In this document: in pieces, positions 1-13,364 of the stretch
How positions within the stretch are numbered: position 1 is the stretch's first letter
Layout: each line of letters starts with the position of its first letter
NCBI GenBank assembly: GCA_916048095.2
Contig: OU696574.1
Location: 2,052,501 to 2,116,500, forward strand
Direction of reading: 5' to 3'
Length of the DNA: 64,000 nucleotides
Origin: Sacculina carcini
Taxonomy: Eukaryota > Arthropoda > Thecostraca > Sacculinidae
Notes under the pieces: model-generated
Databases searched by the model: none
Told to the model about the DNA's origin: nothing
The model's input: the letters and a program-made list of their open reading frames with translations, nothing else
Made by a program: the position numbers and the translations under genes

Positions 1-817
1 CACACACATCAGCGACACAATTAAATGTGAGAACATGAAAAATCACTTATTGAATTATTCGAGCAAGAGTTAATATCACGCGCGCAAAATTAAATTCAGA
101 ATTCAATTAAAAATTAAATTTAAGTGAGAAGATAGACATTTGTTAAAAAAAAGTAATAAAATTCGAAAAATTGATTTGGTAATAACCTGAGTCGCATCAA
201 GAAACAAATATAAAAATATTCAATACATGATAAAGATATGCGTCTAAATTGTCGTTATGTCTCAATAGAGTATTCTCAAACAACATTACACAAAATAGAA
301 ATATATAATATAGGCTAATATTATCCATATAAGGGCAATATATGCTTCCTTCAAATAGGCAGATTATTGTGAGTTTCTACTTCTGGTTCTGGTATAAACC
401 GGTTCTCTGAGAGAAGATCGGTCGAGCGAGCTCATCCCTACGTTGTTAAATTTCACTCCAGTAGTGACTAGCCTAAAATGATAAAATCCATGAGTGAATT
501 AGACTGATTCACCGTGGAATCATGTGTGAGAATGAGCAGATATTATAATCAGGTGTGATTGGAATTAGCGGCAATCGGAGGAGGTTTGAATGTTGGTTGG
601 TTAGCTGAGAGAAATGATCGTGTGTGCTAGTGGGAATCGTAATATATTGTAGTGTAATGTGATAGTGTCTATAATGTTAGCGTAATTTACTTGCTCCTGT
701 TCGTTTTACATACTATTCTACACCAGGAAAGTACCGCTGCACAACCAATGAACCACTCAGCTAAACTAAGAATGGTGGAGGATCGATGAGCAACAGTTGT
801 GGAGGATTCCACGGCAC
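1..817. other. Intron 24 of ASCC3 (partial)
   Basis: AT-rich, no long open frame and no helicase motif V on the minus strand. I see nothing further in it. Confidence 0.7.
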
Positions 818-936
818 CTGAATTTTCTGGTCGACAAACAAACTCTCGACCAACTTGCGGTCGTATTCGACCAGACCGGCGTGGTGAATTCCAATACCGA
901 ACGCCAGTGTCAAACGCAGATTCGGATCACGAACGT
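818..936 (-). CDS. ASCC3: ASCC3 exon 24, last exon inside window
   Basis: Residues about 1670-1709: [20 protein letters not shown], then [15 protein letters not shown], motif IV region of cassette 2. It ends in phase 0 at donor GTGCCG. Motif V (ATSTLAWG) and the rest are not found in bases 1-817, so the gene continues off the left edge. Confidence 0.95.
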
Positions 937-3900
937 CTGACCAGCCAGCCGGCCAGCAAAACAGTGACAATATTAGTGATTCACAATTGAGCCAAATAAA
1001 AGCGTTCGGTAAAGTGATAACATAAAAACACCAACGCGACATATGGATCAGTTAAAGGTGAAAGGTTAAAGGTGTGGGTTATAGGTAAGGTGATTGTAGG
1101 TAAAGCTTAAGCAATTAGAGTTTAAGGAGAAAATAGAAGTAAACATTGTGAAAAAGAGAGCATTATAGAAAATAAAAATAATAAACAGAAAGCGAAAAAT
1201 TAATAACAGAACAGGTAAGAAAGTGTAGAAAAACATGAATACAAAAATGATACATTTAATCAAGCAATATCAAATTCCAATATGAATTAAATTTGAAATG
1301 AATATGATAAGAAATTTGATATTAAAAATTCCAATAAGAAAATTTAATTTACAACACACAACCTCAAACACGTGTCTATATGCCCTATTTACTAATACAT
1401 ACTCGTATTAACTCCTACATACAGCCAATAATACTTACAAAAACAACGTTTGGAAAAAGCTGTAACGAGAAAATTATACAACCACATTTTCATGTGCACG
1501 TCATGAAATAAATTCACATTCGCCTAAGCTGGGTTAATTATCCTTCTGCTAAATTGTTTCAATGAAAATCCACGTGTTGTTTAAATGCACGAACGCGCTG
1601 CAAAGCACCAACTCATATATATTTGGCTTATCCCAATATCTCCCAGTGATCTCATAGGAGATCACTAAAAATCACCATATTTTGTATTTTTGTCTATAAT
1701 AAAACGTATTTAATGATTAAACTTTATTTATTAGGAACACTTCTTAGATATCAGCGTAATACTGAGAAAAAAGATTGAAATTAATTTATATACAAGCTTG
1801 AGAGTGTCAATGTTGCTGTATTCAATATGATGATAGGAGATAATGAGTTAACTGAACATCAACGTTATTTGAATAATTTTATGAGGCAATCACGAGCTAC
1901 TCTTGTTGCAGCACCTCTTGCTAGCTCGTCGAGCTCGTGTTCGTCCATGTGCAGCCACTGTTTGGCATCGACCTCGGCCGCTAGACAGGCAATCAAATCG
2001 AGCGCTGTGATGCGCGTCTGTCGGCGCGACGCCACAAATATCAAGCAAGGCTTGTCGGGCGAGTGAGTGCGAATCGCTACACACACACACACAAATACAC
2101 ACACACACACACACACACACACAGAGAATAAACACAGACTCAAGATGAATGTGCAAAAATACAGTTTTCCCGAACACAGCTATAGATGATTGGAAAATAT
2201 TACCAAATGCAATCGTCGACCAAATCATAATACGGATGTTTATAGAGAAGTCAACTCAGTCAGTAAGTCAAAGTCAAAGTCAGTCAGACAACTCGGTGAT
2301 AACACACACGTATATACATACATATCTCAATTAACGGATGCTGTCACCTTTGAAAGCCGGTTTGTTCATGGTGGCCATACGAGGACAATAATGCTTGCCG
2401 GGGAAGCCCTGAATGTGAACCTCGAGCGGCACGGGGCGCACAGACGGACGGAAATTGTACATGCCCACATCCTTGATTCCTTATACACCAACGAATACAA
2501 GCCAATTGTGTACACATGTACACACACACACACACACATACGAATAAGCACACAACAACTTGAAAAAATTATATTTTCATATGAACTCAATTACTGTGAA
2601 AATAAAACTTAACAATATAACCCTTTAAGATAAACTAAAAATATTCAAAAATCAGTTATAAAATATATTATTACAAATAGTTATATAATATAATATTTAT
2701 AATTAACTATATTCAAAAATATAACTAACTTGATTTCTAACATAAAAACAGGCATAAACAATTGTATGAATGAAAACAATTTACAAACAACAATGCGCCT
2801 ATTAAAAACATTAATTTATTATTGTAAGATAAAAAATATACACAGACCATTATATAGACAGTTGTATATAAACATATGTAGAAATAGTACCGAATTTTAC
2901 GCACTATGACATAAGACACACTGGGTTATAAAACGCATGTGTCAGTTGATTTCTATATATAGCACACACATTAAAAAGCTCACAAAAACTAGAACAAATA
3001 AATAGAATAGTAGATTTATTCAAAACATTCAATGAATTATTAAAAAAATTGGTTATAACCAAAAATATTGTTCATTTAGAGTGATTAAAAATATTTGAGC
3101 ATATTTTAAGTAATTTTGTTTATATAAGTGTCATATAGTCAGAAAAATGCGGCAAGACGCATAACATCTTGAAAATACGAGTCAAGTGGATGCAACTGCG
3201 GGTATAATGTATTGTTATTTGCCTGGTTTATTTGAGATATTTAGGCTAGTTCGTTGAGCAGCAAAATGAGAACCGTTCGCACTGGGAAAGTGTATGTATA
3301 TGTGCGGTGGTTTTCGCTAAAGTTAATCATAAATAATTTAACATCACCAGCATTTTTTCACAAATAAAACCATCCTCCAACTGCGATACTGCACTTTTAT
3401 CTTTACTTTTAAAATAAAATTGTCGAGAACAAGATATGAATTTACTTACTGTAAAAGAAACCAGAAACTAAAATATATTACAGACAGGCGCGCGTGGGCA
3501 TCACCGCCCCACGCGCGCCTACAGGACGTCACACTCCGATCGCACCACAAACACGACTCTAAGCTCACACCGTGACACACGGGAGCACACACACACACAC
3601 ACACACGCACAGTCCTCACCCGCCGCAACAACCAATCAGCGGCGATCCGGTCAATCGCTCGCCGCCGCGGGACATGCATACTCGACAAACGCATACACAC
3701 ACACACACCGAAACAACTGCACACACTTACCGACACAGCTATACACACTCGCCCACACACTCTCGCACGCAATATACAATTCAACCATACACGATCACAT
3801 ATAGGCACACTAACACGTTCACGCACACACAATCTTTCACACACACACTCTCTCTCACTGCACACGATCACACCACACCTCCACCTGTTTTAAAGAAACA

Positions 3901-5302
3901 TAAATCAACAAAAGAACAGACAATTAAAAAACGCGAACCAAGCAAACCAGGAACCAATAAAAAAACCTAACTCGACGACGGCCTCCACCAGATGCACACA
4001 CCGTGGCTGCGGCGAAGCACACACGTCAGGCCCCAGCGTCCACCGCGCTCCCGCCTCCGCCCGTGCTCTTCAGTGCTTCGCCGCAGCCTGCCGTCTTCTT
4101 CATCACCGGCTGCCGCGACAGGGCACAACACTTCGACCCCAGCACCCACTATGCTCCCGTCGACTCCAATGCTCTTCAGCACCCTGCCGCAAACAGCCGG
4201 GACGTCGCCGTTCACACAGGCCACGCCGTCGCCGTCGTTCGTCATGTTTTCCTCCGGCTTCAGCAGCCCCTATCTGTCACCTGCCGTCCAGCACCAGCAT
4301 CCTCCACGAGCGATCGTCGCCTCCACTGACAATCCTGTAGTTGCCCGGCGACGTGCCTTACACCAGTGCAGGCGAGACGACCAGCATCCCTCGGCCACAG
4401 CTCCTCAGCTGCCTCCCGCCGGCATCATGCTGCACTGCCGTCCCCCTGCACACCAACCTGACACGCCGCCGAGCACCTCCACCGCTGTTCTCCGCTGGTA
4501 GGCCGCTACTGATGCTGGAAGGCACCATCTTCGCTGCTGAAGCCGGGTCGCAGACAAAAATAATTCCAAAACAAAAAGGCCGAAATAGCTTGTAAAAGAA
4601 ACCAGAAACTAAAATATATTACAGACAGGCGCGCGTGGGCATCACCGCCCCACGCGCGCCTACAGGACGTCACACTCCGATCGCACCACAAACACGACTC
4701 TAAGCTCACACCGTGACACACGGGAGCACACACACACACACACACACGCACAGTCCTCACCCGCCGCAACAACCAATCAGCGGCGATCCGGTCAATCGCT
4801 CGCCGCCGCGGGACATGCATACTCGACAAACGCATACACACACACACACCGAAACAACTGCACACACTTACCGACACAGCTATACACACTCGCCCACACA
4901 CTCTCGCACGCAATATACAATTCAACCATACACGATCACATATAGGCACACTAACACGTTCACGCACACACAATCTTTCACACACACACTCTCTCTCACT
5001 GCACACGATCACACCACACTTACTTTTTACATTTTCATTTGGACAACTAAAATCCGCATCACACTTTCAACAATTATTTGATTTATCTACGTTTTAGTAC
5101 ACGGAATTAAAAGAGACATTTAGCATGGGCAGTGCGCCGCAAACGTCACGTCAAAACTCACCCAGCCAGTCGGCCAAATCAGCCGCGTTGGCCATGGCTG
5201 TGCTGAGACCCACAATGCGTACCGTCTGCTTGGTGTGCGACGAAATATACGCAGCACGCGACACAATCACCTCCAGCACCGGTCCACGCTCCTCACCTGA
5301 CA

Positions 5303-5347
<45 letters not shown>

Positions 5348-5530
5348 TGTTGACATTCTTGTAGTATCGTGCGTGCAAATTGTGAAAATGCTGTAGAAAA
5401 TTACCTTTTGGAAATTGTATGTGTTCATCTAAGAGCTTTGGCTCGATGAACTTTTGCCAATATTGCTATACTTTTTTTTCTCATGTTTCTGTATACTCGT
5501 ATGGCAATACACGTTTACTTACTTACTTAC

Positions 5531-5565
<35 letters not shown>

Positions 5566-6281
5566 CATGAACACAGAGAAAATCAAGGTTTGGAGGCAAA
5601 TTATATGTAAAATTAAGAATTAGTAGCTTCCGAAGTGCATGAATCGAACACGGGTTCAGAAGTGCGGCATTCATGATTGTATATCAGTCAATTAGCAGGT
5701 GTTGTTTGTTCCGATCACATGTTAATATTTTTGCTTACGATTTACTTGTTGCACAATATTTCAAGATGTAGTTAGTGTTGTTGCAGTTCTGAACGAATTA
5801 TACTCGAAACAAAATGTTCGGAAAACAAACACAAACTAAATGAACGCCTCTCCTGCGCCGTGAATGACAACTTCTCATTCACTTCTGGATTCACTCCAAA
5901 GTGCTTCTAAAGTGTGTATCGAACGCTTAGAAGCACTTCCGAATTACTTCTGAATGGAGCATACCCAATGCCACATTGCCCCTCCCCCAAACAAAAACCC
6001 GCCCACCTAGCAGGTGAATTTCATCGATGACCAGCAGCGCCACCTTGCGGACATAATCGCGCGTCTGCCAGCTGCGACTCACGCCGTCCCATTTCTCCGG
6101 CGTGCTGACTATCACGTCGGCCGCACAGAGGGCGCTGGCATCGGGCGTGACGTCACCGCTGAGCTCTAGCACGCGGCGCCCCAGCGGCGAGGTGGCGCCC
6201 AGGCGACGCTGCCAGTCGGCCAGTCGCTCGCGCACCAGAGCCTTCATCGGCGCAATATACACCGCCTGATACCGCAGCCAC

Positions 6282-6318
<37 letters not shown>

Positions 6319-6483
6319 GATTTTCCTTCGCAAATATAGCTATTCAAAAGACTCCAGAAAGCCGTTCGAATACGGTCTAAATATTATCTTAATTCACCGT
6401 CTCAAGTCAAACCTGAGCTTAAAGACTGCTAGACTTAAATGTGGTGTGATTGTGAGCGAAAGAGAGAGTGTGAGAGCGCGTTG

Positions 6484-6557
<74 letters not shown>

Positions 6558-7685
6558 TTCGCGTTTGCGTTCGCGTTTGCGTTTGCGTTGTGTGTTGATG
6601 TGTTTGTATGTATGCGTTTGGTGAAGTGTGCATGCCCCGCGGCGGCGAGCGAGTGACCGGCTCGCCGCTGATTGGTTGTGGCGGTGGGCGTGAGGACTGT
6701 GCGTGCGTGTGTGTGTGTGTGTGTGTGTGCTCCCGTGTGTCACGGTGTGAGCGAGGAGTCCTGTTCGAAAAGATGTCGGCGTGTGACGTCTTGTAGGCGC
6801 GCGTGGGGCGGTGATGCCCACGCGCGCCTGGCTGAATATATTTTAGTTTCTGGTTTTGTTACATTAAATACTGAAAAAATGCTAAATAAATTCAATAAAT
6901 GAATTGGTAAAATACATTTATTTTAAGTCTATTCTCAAATGCAAACTTTTTGTGAATATTCTAATTTCAATTTTCCGGACTGAAGACTTTTGTTCCAAAT
7001 TTTCCGGAGTTTACTATTTTGGCAATTCTGAACGAATTTGGCTCAAAATAAACGCTAGGAAGACAAAAATAAACGAAACGAACGCCTACTGTGCGTCATG
7101 AATTACAACGTCGGCATTCACTTATGAAGCACTCATAGAAATACTTCGAAAGTACTTCTAAAGCTGAATTGGACAGATCCTACATTTCATAGACGGCAAT
7201 TCAAACCAAACTAATAAACAACATATAATAAATATTAGTCAATAATAAAAAATAAATAGAGAATAACAAGGTTCAAATGCTAGTTTGTGCTGTTTTGCAT
7301 TCACCTTGGCGTGTGGTTGCGTGTTGAACAGGCGCAGAATGGCCAGCTCAGCGGCAATTGTTTTGCCTGAGCCTGTGGGAGCGCCGAGCACCACGCTGTG
7401 GTCGCTGTGGTAGAGCGTGTGGAAGATCTGCGTCTGTACGGCGTTGAAGTGGCTGAACGAGTAGAGTGTTTGATAGTGCACGTTCTGCAGTGCCGTCACA
7501 GGCAGCGGCTCCAGTGGCAACAAATCTGGCCCCACACACACATACGAGACATACACACACAAGCATGCAAACAGATAAGCACACACACACACACATATAC
7601 GAGACGTAAACAAACAAATAAACATATACATACACAAACATACACACATACTCGTACATACAAAGATATACAAACAAAGAAACAT

Positions 7686-7716
<31 letters not shown>

Positions 7717-10385
7717 CAGACAGACATAAAGGCACAAACACTGACACATATACGCACACACACCCACAAATGCACACAGACATACACGCGGAGAGAGGAG
7801 ATATGAACACGGTCAAATGAATTGCCGAATTGAATTTCCGTTGATGAATTTTTTTCACTTCTTCAACCAATTACACCATCGAATTTCTACATTGTTGTAA
7901 ATTTTCACACCAACACTTGCAGATATAACAACATATCGTATCTATGCGGAAAGCCATAAACGATTAAAATACAATACAACGGCTAAAAATAGACGCAATT
8001 TTTCAAACTACCGCCGTGGCGTCCCAGAACGAGCTCGTCGGCCAGAACATATTAGAGCATTAGGGGAAGCCAACTTCGGCAGCGAATTAGCCTGGCCGTC
8101 ATTTGTGACAATACTGCCTCCATTAAATGATAGTGTCATGTTTGTGTGTGTGTGTGTGCTTGAAAAATACGTGTGCACAACATAACTAGACGCGTGCAGA
8201 CCTGTGTGTGGCGGGTGAAGATCGGGCAGAATCAGATGCTGAAACGTCAGCGGCAACACGGCTTCCACACCCAGCCAACGATCACTGACCACACGCACCA
8301 GATACTGCGACGGCAGAGGCTCAAAGATCGGAATGGTGAAGACAAGCGCGTGTGACTCGCCATTCACCACCAGCCGGCGGGCCAGCAAGAAGCGCTCACT
8401 GTGATACATGAAATCCGAGCTGGGATCCTCAACCCAGGCGATGAACGGCTCGCCGACGCGTCCGTGCAGTCGGTCGCACCAGCTGAAATCGGGCGTCAAC
8501 GTCAGCCGCACACGCAACACTCGACGCGTGATCGGCTGCACCGACGCCGACGGCCGCACGGCCGGCAGATGACGCGCCGCTCGTTGTACGGCCGCCGCCC
8601 GCCGCTGGTCGCGAATCAGCGCGCCGAGCTCACGCACCGGCGTCTCGCGCAACACGTCAACAGTGAGCTGCTGCTGCCGCGCGTCCAGTTTGTCCAGCAG
8701 ATCAACGGTTAATGCGGCCGCCTCGCCTCCTCCGCCGCCCAGACACTGACGCAACGGTGTTTCTGACAGCCATTGGCGCCGTTCCAGTTGGAGACAACAG
8801 CTGAGCGCTCGGCCGGCCATCAGCGACCATTTTTTGTCCATGCACAGCTCAAACAGTGCGCGACATATACGCCCGGCATTCTGGTGTATTCAGATCACAC
8901 ATGATATGAAGTAAAGTAAATAACTTCCTATATATGAAGTAAAGTAAAGAACTTCCTTCATCAGGTATTTCAGAACAACAATTGCACAATACACATACAC
9001 ATACACGCACACACACATATACAGACACATACACACACATATACACATTACATTTTACTTCACTTTACTTACACACATATACATATACAGACACACACAT
9101 GCACACACACATATGCATATACATACACACACGCACAAACACACACACACACAGGCATATACAGACACATACACACACACGCACGTAAATATACCAGTGG
9201 TTGGTAATTAAACGAATTGCATTGAAGTATGCGTCTTCATTGTGCTGGCAGCAGTTGACACAATCTGATAATCCAATCCACCACAATCAACACAGTACAA
9301 TCAGTAGAATCACGGCACCCAATCAATACAACCGGTAAATTCAATACAATCATCATAATCAATACATTCAATAAAAATAATCACAATCAATATAATCAGT
9401 ATTATAATCACAATCAATACAATCGATAAAAGCCGTACAACACAATCAGTACAATGATTATAATCAGAATCAACACAATCAGTGCAATAAACACAGCATA
9501 ATCACACCACAATCAGTACAATGAGTATAATCACAATCAATACAATCATCATAATTAATACAATCAGTACAATAATCACAATCAACACAACCAATACAAT
9601 AATCATAATAGATTCAGCACAACCAATACAATCAGTACAATAAACACGACATAATCAATACAATCAGTACAATAAACTCAACATAATCAATACAATCAGT
9701 ACAATAAACACAAGATGATCAACACAATCAGTACACTGATTATAATCACACTCAACTATTATAATCAATACAATCAGTACAATAAACACAACATAATCAA
9801 CACAATCAGTACACTGATTATAATCACAATCAATACAATAATCGCGACGATGGTGGTTGTTGGCATGTGGCATGCGCACCTGTACAATGTAGTTCATGTC
9901 GGACACGAGCGAGAACGAGTCGACTCTGCCACGCGAGATGTAAGTCTGCAACAGGATGTTGACCTTGCCGTGCACGTTCTCCGCGCCGCCCAGCACCGGC
10001 TCCTCACAGTCGTCCTGCAGATGCCGGTCCAACTCGTCCAGTTCGTCGTCGCGTACCTGATTTTGAAGACAAAATAACTCCAGCATCAAACAATACAAAC
10101 ACAGGCGCGCTTAAACGTGTATAAATAATATATCAGACAATTTCAGTCGTGTAATTCGATTGATATAAGAACGATACAGAACGATATCACTGTGTGATTA
10201 ATGAAACTAAATTCTTCATATTGAGTAAACATAAGGACGAAATATTTCAACTGGTATCGAGTTCAATTATTTCAAAACAATGGATGATATATGGATTCAA
10301 GGTGTTCATGCAATCGTACACATTATTCCTGTGGGATCTTGAATGAGTGTATTAAATACCACAATGACAATAATACGAGCTAGCA

Positions 10386-10477
<92 letters not shown>

Positions 10478-13329
10478 CATGCTAACATGAACACATAAAA
10501 CACATACATAACCATACGTATATACTCACACACGCACACATATACGGGCACACGCAGAACACACACACACACACACAATCACATACAAACAAACAAACAT
10601 ACAACACAACACACAAGTACACACATAAACAAAAAATACACATACAAAGAATAACACAAACACACATACACAGACAAACACACATACAATTTGGACTCCG
10701 TGGTGTAGTGGTAGCACACCCGCCTCACAAGGGGAATTCGTGATTGGAATCCCGGCGGAGCAGAATTTCTCTGGGTGAATTCTATAATCCAACAGTCCCT
10801 GTCCACCCAGCAGTAAATGATGGTACCAGATATCAGTCATGAGTTGTGTCATGCATTCTGGGGAGGTGGCCTTCTCTAATACGTCTTCCGTCCTTGAGGC
10901 GCCATAGCGTGGAGAGGGTCGGTTCTGCGGTGGCAGCGAGCTGCACGGCACACACCTGTGTGTGTTCATAAGCTTCGGCTTCTTCCCGTGTAGCAGCTGT
11001 CACTTGAAGCTTTTAACCTTTAACAAACAAGAATACACACACAGAAACGCGGTGGTCGCAGTTACCTTGACTTGCTCGAACTCGTGGGCACGCGACAGCA
11101 TGGCGAGAATATCACGCTGGTACATGTTGGAGTTGAGCAGCTCGTTGACCGTCTCAATTGTGTCGCATTTGACATAGAAATGGCTGGCTGTGCGGCCATG
11201 ATCGGTCACGTTCAAATAGCCAGTGCTGGCGTCATAGCGAACCATCAGCGCGGCATCCAATCGCGTCGCAGCTGTGTGGATAAGCTCACGACATTTGGCG
11301 TCCAAGAGCGGGTCGTCGCGCAGCTGTTCAGGCTTGATGCCATAGACGTGTGGGTTGCGCCGCATACGCACGTACAAGTAAGTGTAGCTGAGCCATTCGA
11401 CAGCCTCGTCCACAGTCGATACGGTGCCCAGACATATCTGACGTAACACACACACACAAGTAAGCATGTAGCGTACACAAACACACACACAAACACACAC
11501 ACAAACACACACACACACACACAAGGGACGCCATGCTGTCTGAGAGGACGGTGTGCCCCTAAAACACCAGTCATTATCATCACAAATACACAGAGGCAGA
11601 CATTAACGCATTCAAATACATAAGATGATTACAAAAAACGGACTGGAAAAGCTGTATTGATTGGAATGAGAAGAATAAAAGTGGACAAGGTATGAAATTG
11701 GAAAAAAATAAAATGCCGACAGATAATGAAACAAGACAGTTTTCCTCATAAGAGGAGCACAGACCAGGTGGAATAGTTTAGACAGCCCGGAACAGTAAAA
11801 ACGAGAACAATTCAATCGTTCAAAGAAAGTCTGGATAAATCATGATTTGGAGACGAACAGCTCGAGCGGAAGCTTATATCACAGAATGCACAAATAGGTG
11901 AGCACACACACATACACACACACATATATACGCATACTTGAGTGTCCTGGCTACCTCGGCATTCAAATTATCGGCCAGCGGCTGCACAAAGCTGCTCTCG
12001 ATCGGGCACTGATTGGTCAGCAGCGACAAATAGTTGGCCAGCTTGGCGTGGCTGGTTATGATGGTGGCGTGGCCGGACGCGTCGAACTGTGGCCGACCGG
12101 CGCGGCCAAATATCTGCATGACATCCAGCGCGCCGACGTCGACGAACGAGCCGTGTTTGGCGTCGTAAATGTCGGTGCCCTGTCCAAGCCATGCGCCATT
12201 ACAAACGACATTCAATTGAAGTGAAATTTCACATTTTGCTATTTTCGTTCTGCTGGATTCTTCTGTGTTTCTTGCCAGTTTCTGGTCGTTGCTACTTGAA
12301 CACTTCGAAAGCTATTCAATTCTATTTGATTCTAGATTTTTTTCGGGCTGTACATGGGCTCACACACTAACTAAGCTCGTTTTTCTCAAACTATCCACAT
12401 ATTTTGTTAGCTTCCAGTAGATGGGGCACCGCAGGGTGGTAATACTGCTTGCACTCTTCCCATATGCCACTAGATTTTCCTATAATAAATAATAATAATA
12501 ATAATAATACATATTACGTAGCGCTTCCTAGTTACCGGACTCCATCATCAGACAAAAACACAAATCACATGAGAAAACACAAGCACTTAAAACAGTTAAA
12601 TGACGCTGAGCTGGTTATTTATGCTAGCGACAATGTATAATACATAGGGTGAGAATGTCTGGTCGCTGTGAACTAATTTAACAATTAGTAATATACCGTA
12701 AATGCTCTTTTTATCCGAAATGCCGAATTATTTTTCGACCCCCTGCGTATGGTGCCGGATTATAAGAGCCTGCCGGATTATTAGAGCCTGTCGGATAATT
12801 TTTGGTCACTCCACACGGTAGGATTGCGCAAAAACTGCAACACAAAAAATAGTGCACTGATAACAGGGACGAGAGAAGACGCGTATCTCCACAGTGTATT
12901 GTTCTGTGTAGTAATCGCCCACGTGTCTTTTGTTATGATGGAATCCCACAATTGCATCTCAAGCGAGGACGAGCTCCAGCTTCACGAAGGTGCCGGATTA
13001 TTTTTCAACCCATACCTGAGGGTGCCGGATTATTAGAGCCTGCCGCATTAGTAGACTATGTCGGATAAATAGAGCATTTACGGTAATAACAAACGTAATA
13101 ATAATCATTATTGTAACCATTGTCCCAATTATGGTCTTCTTATTAGAAATCAATTGTCAACGTCAAATAAGATATTCTGACAGCGCATAAGATGGCAGTG
13201 CAATGTGTTGAGTCGTCTCACGCGGATGATGACGGCGTGAGCGGGCAGGTTAACACCCCAGGCCAGCGTGGAGGTGCAACACAGAACCTTGATCAGACCG
13301 TCGGAAAACATACGCTCCACCATCGACCT

Positions 13330-13364
<35 letters not shown>

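Larger units (their letters stand above)
3450..5018 (-). mobile_element. Miniature LTR retrotransposon (TRIM-like) with target duplication
   Basis: Two direct 428-bp repeats, 3450-3877 and 4591-5018, flank a 713-bp interior. Each LTR starts TG and ends CA, and 5-bp target duplications CTTAC sit at 3445-3449 and 5019-5023. The LTR copies appear identical, which implies a recent insertion. The interior has no reverse transcriptase, integrase or protease. On the minus strand a purine run, AGGTGGAGG, lies directly before one LTR and looks like a polypurine tract, so I read the element as minus-oriented; no clear tRNA primer site is seen. The LTR holds a strong GC hairpin (AGGCGCGCGTGGGC and its complement) and CA repeats. 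It lies in ASCC3 intron 21. Confidence 0.9.

Noticed and set aside
3992..4501. 169-codon Pro/Ser/Thr frame in the LTR element interior
   Set aside because: GC-rich composition keeps several frames open at once; no gag zinc knuckle, protease or RT motif, so I did not call a protein.
3446..5012. Cys/Val- and His/Thr-rich open frames over the LTRs
   Set aside because: They come from CA/GT tracts in the LTRs, occur in both copies and have no domain.
5627..5700. Possible tRNA/SINE head on the minus strand (box B-like GTGTTCGATTC)
   Set aside because: No box A at the right distance and no body shared with the other SINEs.
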